Part shown: positions 34,081-44,132 of the stretch, piece after piece
Position numbering within the stretch: the stretch's first letter is position 1
How the letters are laid out: every line of letters begins with the position of its first letter
Assembly: GCA_023213395.1 (NCBI GenBank)
Contig: CM041465.1
Location: 140,065,741-140,129,740 of the forward strand
From: Cycas panzhihuaensis
Taxonomy: Eukaryota > Cycadophyta
DNA: 64,000 nt
Direction of reading: 5' to 3'
Translations under genes and position numbers: made by a program
Notes under the pieces: model-generated
The model's input: the letters and a program-made list of their open reading frames with translations, nothing else
Databases searched by the model: none
What the model was told of the DNA's origin: nothing

Positions 34081-35280
34081 TTGATCCTACGGTTTAGGCA
34101 AGGGCACGCCCCTTCATGGACTTTAGGTCAACCCCTCTTTCGGCTGAGGTGTTGCGAACCAACTTGCCGCCTCATCCCCCTGAAGTTCCTAGATTCGATG
34201 GAACTTCGTCATGGCCGTGAGCATGTCCGTAGTTTTTATGGCATGCATCGATTCTTGGGCTTCGACCATATTTTGATGAAACTTTTCGCGATCCTGCGGT
34301 GATACCCTTAAGTGGTTCTATCGTCTCCCGCCCACTCAATCCATTCATTCCGGTGATTGGTGGGAGTTCATCAACTATTTTGATGTAGCCCGTCCATTCG
34401 AGAGCGGAATGAAGTCCCTTCTTTCGCTCAAACAAGGTCACGATGAGATGAATCGTGACTTTGTGCGGCGATTCCATGACTTGCTTCACTCCACCAAGGC
34501 AACATTGCCCAGGAGGCGGCGAGACACGACGTCAATGCACTTCGTCCCGAAGTCCACGTGGAAGTCCTCAAGATGGGGGCGACCACATGTGACTCTACGA
34601 CCGCCAAGTGCTTGGCGTTGGAGGCTATTGAGATCCAAGCTGGTCTCAAGAAACCTCTTAAGCCCTCACAACGTCGTGAGGCACCACCCCCTACCAAAGA
34701 TACCAAACCTTCCCAACCAACTCGCTCTTCCTCTCATCCTACCGAGAGGACTTTAGATTCTCTCACATCAGCTATACGCTCATTCGAGAGTACGATGAAG
34801 GAGCTCAAGCTTCAAGGTCCTTGATCTCCTACTTCAAACAAATAAGTCCAACAAACTACCCAAGCTCCTCTTCCCAGGAATGGAAACGCCCAGTCCTCTC
34901 AAGCGAGAAGGTCTGACCTTCCGCTTGAGAAGAAGTGGTGCTCCATTCATGGGGATTGCTTCCACGACGATTCGCGTTGTAGGGCCCAGCATCCAAAGGA
35001 TGCCCCTCGATGCGATTCTTCTCCCAAGCGGGCCTCAAGGCCTAATTTGGATCAACCAGTTCATAAGGATCCGTTCCCTAAACATGGGGAACGCGATCGC
35101 AACCCCCAAACTAAGAACAACCATAACTGAGGAAGATCGCCCAACCCCCATCCTTCTCGCGACAAAGGGAAGGGCGCTCAGAACTCTTCTTCCTCTTCTC
35201 GTTCTCCTAGCCGTCGCACCCTGTCACCTTCACGACCTCAGAATAGGGGGAAGAAGGTGATCCAGTTGCTTGAAGCAACT
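34081..35280 (+). pseudogene. Element B gag
   Basis: A TAG at about 34094 separates it from the N-terminal region (A has CAG there). Capsid-domain traces: TNLPPHPPEVPRFDGTSS, HILMKLF, KQGHDEMNRDFVRRFHDLLH (open segment 34409-34756). Then STERTLDSLTSAIRSFE, and the knuckle KKWCSIHGDCFHDDSRC near 34930-34980, a complete C-x2-H-x4-H-x4-C set typical of Tat-type gags. A small deletion damages the capsid region near 34205. Frameshifted. Confidence 0.8.
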
Positions 35281-36030
35281 CTGACTTTTGCCCTTACGTG
35301 ATCTCAAGCCGCTAAGGAAGCGGCGGGAGCTGCTGGTTCTTAGCCCCTTGAGCCCTCTTCTGGAGACCCTTCCTCCGGAAGTCCCTCTCTTTCCCAAGGC
35401 TATTCCTGTGTGCCCGGGTCGTTACGATTTCCGAAGGGCACTTACCCAACCTACTGGGAAGGGTAAGCCTTTCTCCGTCGTGGACGAGCTCCTTCTGATC
35501 ATTGCGGGAATGTCCTTGATGGACTTTCTGAGGAGTTATCCCGAGCAGCGGGCCCTCCTCCTGGAAGCTTTAGGATCGAGCGATGTGCATCCACGCTTTG
35601 GGTGTCGCCCAGGTTGTGGACTGCTATTTCCTTTGATCCTAAGGATCTTCCCCATAGGTGAAAGGGAATGTCAATGGAACTTCCCATTCACCATCACGAT
35701 CGTCGCTTTGATTGTACTCTTGAAGGAATTGTTGACAACAGTTCTTACAATCTCATGCCCTTGCGCGTCATGCAAGAGCTTGGTATCTCTGCCTTGGAAC
35801 CCGTTCCCTGGTGATGCCAAGGTTATGACGATGGCGAAGACCCCTCGGGATGCATCGCGATTCCGCTCACCCTTGAAGGCAAGACCGTTCTTGCCGATGT
35901 TATAGTCCTCGACGTTAATGTGGATTACAACCTCCTTCTAGGTCGTCCATGGCTCGATCAAATGGGAGCCGTGTGCTCGACCCTTTGGGGACAACTTAAA
36001 TTCGTCCATGACGGACGGATGAGAGTGATT
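35281..36030 (+). pseudogene. Element B aspartic protease
   Basis: Anchors: PLFPKAIPVCPGRYDFRRAL (35387 onward), GKPFSVVDELL, MDFLRSYPEQRALLLEALGS, the active-site codons GAC AAC AGT TCT TAC near 35734 (D-N-S-S), PLRVMQELGI-type codons and, in segment 35920-36675, MDYNLLLGRPWLDQMGAVCS. It would process gag-pol. The Asn after the catalytic Asp is shared with A and C. Frames shift near 35600 and 35880. Confidence 0.78.
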
Positions 36031-36890
36031 CCCCGCGAATGCCCTTTTACTAAACAAACTCGTTCCACCAGTTCGGCAAACCAAGGTTCATCTACTCATG
36101 CCTCGGCATGCTCTATTGGTATACCTAATCCGTATGAAGAAGATCCTGCATCTTCTCCTCCTAGTCTCACGCGTTTTGCCCCTATTGGCGTTGGGAGTTA
36201 CGGGTACCTTGCTTCGTTCAGCGATGATAAGTCGCTTGATGAAGACAAGGATTGTCTTCACCCCGTCTCGTTCCTTCGTGCTAATAGGTCGCACCTGCCT
36301 TATTCTAGATCCCCGTCTAGAACCTCTCTCGTTGCTGAGACTAGCCCCTCGTGCGTGTCACACGTCATCGCTCGTGTTGACCCGCCTGTCGCTAGTTCTT
36401 CTTTTTCATTACCCCCCATAGGTAATGGTTTTGAGGAATTGCCTTTCGCTCCTTCCGAGGAGCACCTTTCTGGTTTTACTTCAGATTCCCATGAGGAAGT
36501 TGAGCAACCCGACGACCATCACGGTCCCGTTACTCCTACTCCCTCTAGCGCTTCTTCTACTCGAAGTAAGGTCATCCATGGGGTGGATTATTTCGAGGAT
36601 GACGAAGCCCTGCTTGAGCATCTAGCAGGCCTTGCACACAACTTGCCTTCTGGTCACCACCGGCTTGGTCACTAGAAGATCCTCGCGATCGGGTCCATGC
36701 TCGCTGATCCGATCCCGTCTCCTATTCCTCCTCCTCCTGTTGATCTTTCCCCTCTCCACTTCGAGGAGGGCAATGCCATGTGCATGGGGGCAACTCAAGA
36801 CGTAGTCTTGGCCCTGGGCAAGGTCATTAAGGTTGGGTTGGAATGTTCTCCTGATGAGATAAGGGAATACTCCCTTCTGTTCTAGGAGTT
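36031..36890 (+). pseudogene. Element B protease-RT linker
   Basis: The open segment 35920-36675 continues through a Ser-rich acidic linker with SACSIGIPNPYEEDPASS, GVGSYGYLASFSDD and GVDYFEDDEALLEHLAGLAH. Then LHFEEGNAMCMGATQDVVLA and REYSLLF lead into RT. A TAG at about 36883 sits where Gln (CAG) is expected in LFQEFRD; C has the same stop. The linker function is unknown. Confidence 0.7.
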
Positions 36891-37620
36891 TCGAGACATT
36901 TTTGCGTGGGATTATGCTGACATGAAGGGAATCGACCCCTCAATTATCACTCATAACCTCACCACCCTTCCTGGCGCCATACCATGCGCGGAAGCAGCGT
37001 CCCTTCACAAGCTCTCTGCTGTCGAGATGGAGGTTGAGAAGCTTCGGACTGAGCTCATTACTTCTATTGACTACCCTAAGTGGGTCTCAACATTGTCCCG
37101 TTGCTAAAAGAGCAGGCAATCATATATGTGTTGAGTTTTGCGACATCAACAACGCTTGTCCTAAGGACAATTTTAGTTACCCTTCTAGATCGGATCATTG
37201 ATCGCCTTGCTTGATTGAAGTGATGTCCCTAATGGATGACTTCTCGTTACAACCAAATTCATATTTCTCCGAAACTGACCATAAGACGGCCTTCACTACT
37301 CCTTGGGGTACCTTTGCCTACAAGGCGATGCCCTTTGGCCTTAAAAATGCAGGTGCTACTTACCAAAGAGCCATGCATTTCATCTTCCACGACCTCATCA
37401 ACGACACGTTGGAGGTCTTCATAGATGATATGATGGGTCTTTCCTGTGTGAGAGCCCATCACCCTTCCGACTTGCGTGCCATCTTCTCACGATGCTGCGA
37501 GTATCACGTCAATCTTAATCCGCTTAAATGCGTGTTTGCCATTACCTCGGGCAAACTCCTTTGATTCCTTGTATCCAAGTAAGGAATTCAGATCGACCCT
37601 GACAAAGTCAGGGCGATCCT
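36891..37620 (+). pseudogene. Element B reverse transcriptase
   Basis: Motifs: IFAWDYADMKGIDPSI, TSIDYPKWVS, INNACPKDN-type codons near 37145, then in segment 37211-37564 MSLMDDFS, DHKTAFTTPWGTFAYKAMPF, GATYQRAMHFIFHDL, the catalytic VFIDDMM near 37417 and LNPLKCVFAITSGKLL. The thumb/connection continues after a TGA at 37561. It copies RNA into DNA when intact. Small deletions near 37095-37215 break the fingers region. Confidence 0.88.
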
Positions 37621-37624
37621 CGAC

Positions 37625-38371
37625 ATGCTGCCACCTAGAACTCAACGGCAGATTAAGTCGTTTCTAGGTAGGCTCGGTTTCCTTAGGCGCTTCTTAGCCA
37701 ACTTCGCTATGAGCGCTAAACCCCTTACGAACCTGTTGAAGAAGGGAGCTCCTTTTGCCTGGTCTGACAAGACCCAAAAGGCCTTCGAAGGACTCAAAGA
37801 AGCTCTGGCTTCTGCTCCTATGTTGGCACCTCCCCGATTCGATAGGCCCTTCGTCATGTATACCTCAGCGACTGACGAATCCTTGGGCGCTATGCTCGCT
37901 CAGGAGGATGACTCAGGAACTGAGAGAGTTATATATTTCATCAGTCGCACTCTCGTGGCTACTGAGCTTAACTATTCCCCTGCCGAGAAGGAATGCCTCT
38001 CCTTGGTCCATGCGACCAAGAAGTTTAGGCACTACTTGCTCGGCAATACTACCAAGGTGATCGTTCAATCTGATCCCTTGAGATACTTACTAACTCGTTC
38101 AGATTTGACGGGTAGGGCCGGTCGTTGGGCTGTCCTACTCCAAGAGTTTGATCTCCTTATCGTTAACCAAAAATCAAAGAAGGGCATGATAGTGGCCGAG
38201 CAACTTGCAGACGCACCTATCCCTAACTCCTTTAATACTCCCGTTGACGACTCTCTCCCCGATGAGTCTATCTTGATGATTCAGGGAGCTCCTCCCCATC
38301 CACTCATCGAGAATGAGTGGTACGGTGACATAGTGCGGTATCTCACCGCGGCAATCTGCTTGAAACACTAG
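37625..38371 (+). pseudogene. Element B gypsy RNase H and tether
   Basis: One 248-codon open segment: LPPRTQRQIKSFLGRLGFLR, NLLKKGAPFAWSDKTQKAFE, FVMYTSATDESLGAML (first Asp of the usual DAS triplet replaced by a TSAT sequence), YSPAEKECLSLVHATKKFRH, IVQSDPLRYLL, then SKKGMIVAEQLADAPIPNS and EWYGDIVRYLT, the link to integrase. It is the longest undamaged piece of any element. The substitution of YTSATDESLG for the common VDASxxGxG layout is shared by A, B and C. No second RNase H follows. Confidence 0.88.
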
Positions 38372-39559
38372 TAATAAAGTTAAATCTCGTATCCGGACTT
38401 ACGCGGGCAATACCTCCTCGTGGGCGAGGTATTGTATAAGAGATCGCCGATGGGATCCTCCTCCTCATTGCGTCACGCTGGCGGCGAAGGCGACCAAGTG
38501 CTTCACGAATGCCACCACGGCATTTGTGGAGGTCACTGAGGGGCGATCTATGGCTCAGAGGATCCTTCGCATGGGCTACTTTTGGTCGTCTCTTTTTAAA
38601 GACGCTCATGCCTTTGCTTTGAAATGTCGACAATGTCAAGAGCACGCCAACATTTCCCATGTGCCTTCCGAGGCCTTGCATCCTATTGTTTCACCATAGC
38701 CCTTCGCTAAGTGGGGACTAGACCTCATTGGGGCTATCTCCCCACCTTCGTCGTCGCAGCACAAGTTCATCTTGACTGCCACGGAGTATTTCACCAAATG
38801 GGCGGAGGCCATCCCCTTGATCACTACTCCTGGCAAAACGATTGCCACGTTCATTTATCAGCACATCATTTGCCATTTCGGAATTCCGGATGTCCTAATC
38901 ACTGACAATGGAACTCCTTTCTGTAATAAGGAGGTGGATGAGCTTTGTGAGAAGTTCAAAATCTCTCATAAGACTTCTTCCCCTTACTACCCTCAGGCAA
39001 ATGGCCAAGTGGAGTCTTTTAATAAGACTCTTGTCAACATCCTCAAGAAAACCATTGCTCAATCCCAAAGGGATTGGCACCTTCAGCTGCCCTCCGCCTT
39101 GTGGGCTTATCGTACCTCTGTCCGTTCCGCCACGGGAATGACCCCATTCTCCCTGGTCTACGGTACTGAGGCGGTGCTCCCGTTGGAGGTGGAGATTCCT
39201 TCCTTGCAAGTCTCCCATCGAGGTTTCATCGACGAAGAGTCGATCCGTCAGGCCCGCCTGCTCAACCTCGAAGCTTTGGATGAGAGGCGGCTTAGCGCTG
39301 TCAGGCTAACCTAGCATCCAAACCCCGCTCACAAAGGGCCCATGATAAACGCCTGCGTTTCTGCCCTTTGTTTCCTAGGGACTATGTCCTCAAGCTCGAA
39401 TATCTCCATGACCGTTTGACCAAATTTAAACCCCGATGGGTTGGTCCTTTCGTCATTATCGAATCCCTTGATAATGGTGCTTATAGGATGGCCACCCTGG
39501 AGGGGCTCGAATTTGAGAAAGCCGTTAATGGGATGTTCCTTAAGAAGTTTTACGCATGA
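38372..39559 (+). pseudogene. Element B integrase
   Basis: Zinc region near 38510-38640 (CHHGICGGH, CRQCQEHA-type codons) followed by segment 38772-39314: [90 protein letters not shown]. Asp (GLDLIG, near 38720), Asp (ITDNGT) and Glu (QVESFN) complete DDE. The C-terminal segment 39368-39559 ends LEFEKAVNGMFLKKFYA and TGA, the Tat pol end. Integrates cDNA in the nucleus when intact. Confidence 0.92.
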
Positions 39560-40127
39560 TCCCTCGGTGATCCCTTCGCCTTGCTCCGAAACAAGCCTAA
39601 ACTACCATCTTAGGTTGTCCCCATTCTTCCCAATCACGGGTAGAATGGCAATTTAAGATGGATCCTGCTTCATCTTTCTGGTTCCTTCCGCGGAACCCGC
39701 GTTCCCGTATCCTCTCGGGAACCCTTGTGTCATCTTGCTTGGGCATCCCCCAATCAGGAGGACGCTTGGGGGCATCGTCACTCCCCCTTTCCTGCCTGTC
39801 GTTTCCTTCGCATATTCCACTATGCTCTTCCGTAGACGTGGATGCCGCTCTATCCTCTAACCTCACACCTCTCTGTCATCCCACTCACGACGTGTGTATG
39901 TGCTCCTATTAGACATATAGCCATACATGGAAGGAAACATATGCATCATACAACAAAATATCCATAACATAAATCACCCACAACATAACATTAACAATAT
40001 ACAAAAATAACTATACACATCATCCACATGATACATCATGCACAGCATCTCATATCCAAATGGGGATCCAATCACCCCATGCATATATATATACATATCA
40101 AAAATCATGTCCCACCATACATCCTTG
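39560..40127 (+). other. Element B spacer between pol and the antisense gene
   Basis: GC-moderate to AT-rich non-coding spacer with the same blocks as A (CTAAACTACCATCTTA near 39598, CATACATGGAAGGAAAC near 39922, AT-rich 39930-40100). Converging 3' ends of pol and the antisense gene. Confidence 0.5.
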
Positions 40128-42120
40128 GAAGCCGGTGTCCTTGCAGGGGGGTACAATCATATGGTCCTATATATGACCCCCTGGAGGCCCGCGCTTTCCC
40201 CTGTCAAACCTACATGTACATATCCTACTGCTGTGGCCCTGCTCCTAGGGTGCCATCTCCTGGTCTTTGTGATCCCTCTCCTGGGGACCACATGCCTCCG
40301 AGGCTCCTCCTGGGCCTCCGCGAGCTGCCTGCCTTGCTCTCCTCATCCCTAGGTCATCTCGGGGTCGTCACCGCCGTGTGGGTCCGTGTCCTGCTCCGGC
40401 TTGACCTTGAGACCATCTGCACGACCAGCTGATCGTATCTAGCCTAGATACGATCCCGCTCTCCCTGGAGTGCCTCCTCTGTCCCTCTGAGACGCTCAGT
40501 GATCACTGCTAGCTGGGTTCTACTCTTCTCATCTCCACCTGCACCACCTCGTGCCTCTAGAGCCTGTACCCGTCCTCGCAGCTCGTCTCGCTCGTGTCTC
40601 GCATCGTCTCTCTCCTACTACAGTCGTTCCTGGGATGTGACGTGCTCTTGGGACTCTGCAGCTCATATGTCCCTCGCCCTCACCATTGGGGCGAATGCCT
40701 CTCTGTGGGCCCCTGCTGCTCTAGGCTCATCACCTACCTGGATGGGCAGTTGCCCCTCTGCATATACCTGAGGGAATATCTCCCTCACCATAGCCTCTAT
40801 CAGTCTCCTGATCTCTGTTGTACCTGCCAATGCAACACGCCATGTGTCAGTTTATATCTCATCATCTATGTCATGATCAAATCAAACCAAACTTCTGCCT
40901 GGATGCTAAATGACTCCAGAAAAGGTTAGGTCTCACGTGCTGTGGCCGCCTGGTCCTCCGGTCGCGTGGCATCCTCCCCTCCTGGCTCTCACTTGACTCA
41001 CAGTGCCTCGTCCTCGGGCACCTCCTCTGCCTGGGTCCCTCTCCTCGTGGGGGTGGCCCCAGCTCTCATCCCTGCAGATCCCATCACGATCTGTAGCCTG
41101 CGGGCCCTGGTCACAGGTCCCCTGACCTCGCCCGGTGCTCCTGACGGTCCTGCCTCTCCTCCGGCAGCCCCAGATGGACCCTCTGCCTGTCTAGCTATCC
41201 CTGAAGGACCTGCCTCCCCTGCAAGTCGTGACGGGCCAGCCCCGCTATCTCTACTATCTCCATCATCCCCGTCATCACTGCTGTCATCGCCTGCGGGTAC
41301 TCCTGCTTCGCCTGCCTCGTCGTCGCTATCCCACCTCACCGTCCTGTAGGGCTCAACTATGTAGTCTGGGAGGGTGAGGAGGTCTAGTGATGTGGCCTCT
41401 ATCGATCGTCTGACATGGGCTCTGTCCTCTGTCCCCCTCGATCGAGTCGCCACTGTGGACCATCGGGGCCTGCTCTGTAATGGGGTGTGGTCCCCGGCGG
41501 GTGCCCGCTGGCAGTGATCGAAATACCCGGCCTTTGTAGCGGCGTCTTTGTGATAGCCCTCCTCTGCCGGACGTCACGATAGTATCCGGTGCGACGAGTT
41601 CGCCATTATCGAGGCTGCCAGTCCATCCTCTCGCCCGGCGCGGTGACGCATCCATCCATCCTCCCGGTACCTCCCGATAGTTCTATTTCTGGGAAATCTG
41701 GAATAGAATGCACAGTATGACCATCTTCCTCACTCAAGGAATCCCTGACATCAAAACTGTCTGGAGGGGTGCTCCCCTCCGATCCCACCTGTCAGCTCCT
41801 GTGAAGAACAGAGCCACCTCCCTGTGTGTTGCCTTAGTGCTGGGCAGCGTCCCGAGTCTCATCGACCTCCCTGTCGCCGGAACTCCCAATATCCACCGGA
41901 TATCCCTCGGCATGACTGTCACATCCCCCACCTGTGGTAGGTGGAACACATGTCTCCTCCTGTCCCAATGGGACACTATATCCACCAATAGCCTCTGGTC
42001 TGACGTGTATTGAGGTGTCTTGAGGGCCTTGTACAGGCCACACCTCTGCAGCATGTCCCTATCCTCCTGAGTCGTCATCTCCATGTAACTCAGCATAGCC
42101 ATCACCAAGCGTTCTCGCGG
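40128..42120 (-). pseudogene. Element B antisense plant mobile domain gene
   Basis: Minus strand. The N-terminal segment 42108-41734 gives MLSYMEMTTQEDRDMLQRCG, VDIVSHWDRRRHVFHLPQVG and ILGVPATGRSMRL, the PMD signature. After frame changes, 41500-41353 gives EWAPM-like and RPPHPPRLHS pieces; 41450-40998 is the acidic Asp/Gly/Pro/Ser linker. Segment 40620-40440 reads ERDDARHERDELRGRVQALE, EKSRTQLAVITERLRGTEEA and LQGERDRI, a strong heptad coiled coil. The intron seen in A lies at about 40835-40932, with mutated donor (CACGTGAG). Family role unknown; coiled coil suggests self-assembly. Confidence 0.75.
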
Positions 42121-43344
42121 TTATACGCCACGAGACACTGTTTACCAAAAACACCTCAAGTCAGTCTCATGTCAGCTATTATCACCTCTCTCTCTCTCAA
42201 ATCTCTCTCTGCCTGAGATTTGGGGCTCTTTTGGCCCTCATGTCTATTTTTCTGCCTTGGTGCCTTCGTACTGCGCCAAACTTAGCGATACCGCTAAGTT
42301 TAGCGCGGGTCCCGCGGCGATGTGGGGCCCGCGGTAATGATCGCGGCATCGCGATCATTGCGCCGATGAATGGTGACCCCCAAGGGGTTTTACCCAAAAA
42401 CCAAAAATTTTCTTGGTGGACCCGTGGGGCAGGACCGAACTCCCTAATGCCCAGGTCCCCGCCTCTTTCTGGGTCCGATTCAGATCCCGGGAAGCCTTCC
42501 GTTGCCCATAAGTGGCACTAAGACTATGCAAAAACTACTTCAAAAACTACAAAAAGCCATAAACTTTGAACTTCGATTTGGGTCAGGTTTAGTGATTTCC
42601 ACTCACTGGATCTGGTCTCGCCACTGCCATGTCATCTGGTCGGTCGTGCTGGCTCTCCCCGCTCCCCGATCCGACGGTCCGATCTCCCTCTGCGTGCCTC
42701 CGAAGTTGGGTGGCACTCTGTTGCGTAAGGAAATGGCTCTGGTTTCGTACGAGAGCCGGTGAAAATGAATCCATTTTCCCGTAATTTTCCTTATATAAGC
42801 AGGGCCCCCAATGGGCATTTCCTCCGTTTTTGGTCCCGCGTCAGTCGTCGAGACCGTCTCGTTGTCCTGATTGCCTTTGCCTTCTGGCCCTATCACGAAT
42901 TATGCCTTATCGATGCCCTTTTTGCCCGCCCTTGTGAGGGCATTTATGGTGCCTCACTATCGCACTTTTTGCCAGGGCCCTTCTGCTCCGTTTTGTATGC
43001 CACTCCAGTGCCTGCCCGAGTTTATACTCGTTTGGCTTGTTTCGCCGCCCTAGACTCGTTTCCGCGGCCCTTTCTCGCTCTTGGGGTCCCCAAAGGGAAT
43101 GCCCCCCCGCCTGGGGGCATGTTTCGCTTCCTGTAGCGACCTTTTGACGCCTCGGGAGGCTTTTCCTTCCGACCACTCTCTGCCAGTGATCGGATGGCTT
43201 GTTCTCGCCCTGGGTAACCTCATTGCTAGGTCCTCCTACCCTTCACGGCCATTTTCTGCCTGCTTTTTTGAGTATTGCTTTCATCACCCATCGATTGCTT
43301 GGATTTTGTGTCACCGGTCACCGATGTACATCTTTCTGAGTAAG
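42121..43344. promoter_or_regulatory. Element B divergent intergenic region
   Basis: Contains a TC-repeat at 42186-42202, inverted repeat 1 at 42278-42301 (10-bp perfect arms AAACTTAGCG/CGCTAAGTTT, 4-base centre), inverted repeat 2 at 42336-42359 (AATGATCGCG/CGCGATCATT, 4-base centre), the conserved block GAGAGCCGGTGAAAATGAAT near 42751 and a TATA box CCTTATATAAGCAGGG at 42789-42804. The TATA lies about 550 bp before the second RNase H. The best-preserved version of this region in the window. Promoter role is inferred. Confidence 0.6.
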
Positions 43345-43736
43345 CGGAGCGCGGTAATCCTGGACCTTCCGCATTGCGTGGATCCTCATGACCCCTACGA
43401 CATGATCTCCTCTGCTATGGGATCTTCCTCCCAGAGGCTACCAACAACGAAGCTGAGTACATAGCTGTCATTGAAGCCCTCACTGGTGCTCTCCATTTCC
43501 ATCACGGATCCATTGTTTTACTTTGCGATTCTCAAGTTGTGGTGTCTCATCTCACCCAGGTTTACCAGGTGCGATGCCCTCACTTGAGAACTCTTGCTTC
43601 TGCTGCCAGGTCTCTCCTGGCCCGTTTTTCTTCCGTTGATATCCAGCATATCCCTCGGGTCCTCAACGCTGAGGCAGATAGTCTCATTCGCCTCATCCTT
43701 GAGCGCCGCCTCTCCCTTCTTGCTGATCGTCCCTGA
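43345..43736 (+). pseudogene. Element B second RNase H (aRNH-like)
   Basis: GNPGPSA-type codons near 43352, then in successive frames PEATNNEAEYIAVIEALTGA (catalytic Glu), IVLLCDSQVVVSHLTQVYQV (second Asp), LASAARSLLARFSSVDIQHI and NAEADSLIRLILERRL (last Asp), ending TGA at 43734-43736. This fits bacterial/archaeal-type RNase HI (NNEAEY, GDSxLV, HIPRxxNxxAD). The first Asp (FTDGG in C) is lost in a damaged spot. The domain is free-standing, about 3.8 kb downstream of integrase. Confidence 0.82.
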
Positions 43737-44132
43737 GGCTTGCCTGGCCTTCACGTCGCCCAAGTCCCAGGTTGTCTGTCACTCTGCTTCGCGATTCGCT
43801 CGCACCTCCGAAGCCAAGTTACTAATGAGGTAAAACTATAGTACCCACTATTTGAACTTTATTTAGCTATACATGTTCCTTTGCATTCTTTGTGGTGGGG
43901 GCAGCCCCCTCACCTGTCTCTTTCTTCCAGTCAGTTCCCAGGTGGCTCATAGGCAGCCCCTATGTTGTCCCCACCACTGCTTTCGTATCCACGCGTCTTG
44001 CCACGACACTCGCCGGTACTCTTGCCTACTGTTATGATCTTGATTGATATATCTATATACACATGTACTCTTGTGATTGTGTTGCCGGCATTCGCCATCG
44101 CACCGAGCTTCGGCGAGGCTCTGCTAAGGCGA
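43737..44132 (+). other. Element B 3' untranslated tail
   Basis: Non-coding; shares CATAGGCAGCCCCTATGTTG (near 43948) with C and the ATATATCTATATACACATGT stretch (near 44046) with A and C. The purine tract before the LTR is reduced (CTAAGGCGA). Confidence 0.5.

Noticed and set aside
38895-39218. Minus-strand 107-codon frame over integrase of B
   Set aside because: Shadow of the integrase core frame on the plus strand.
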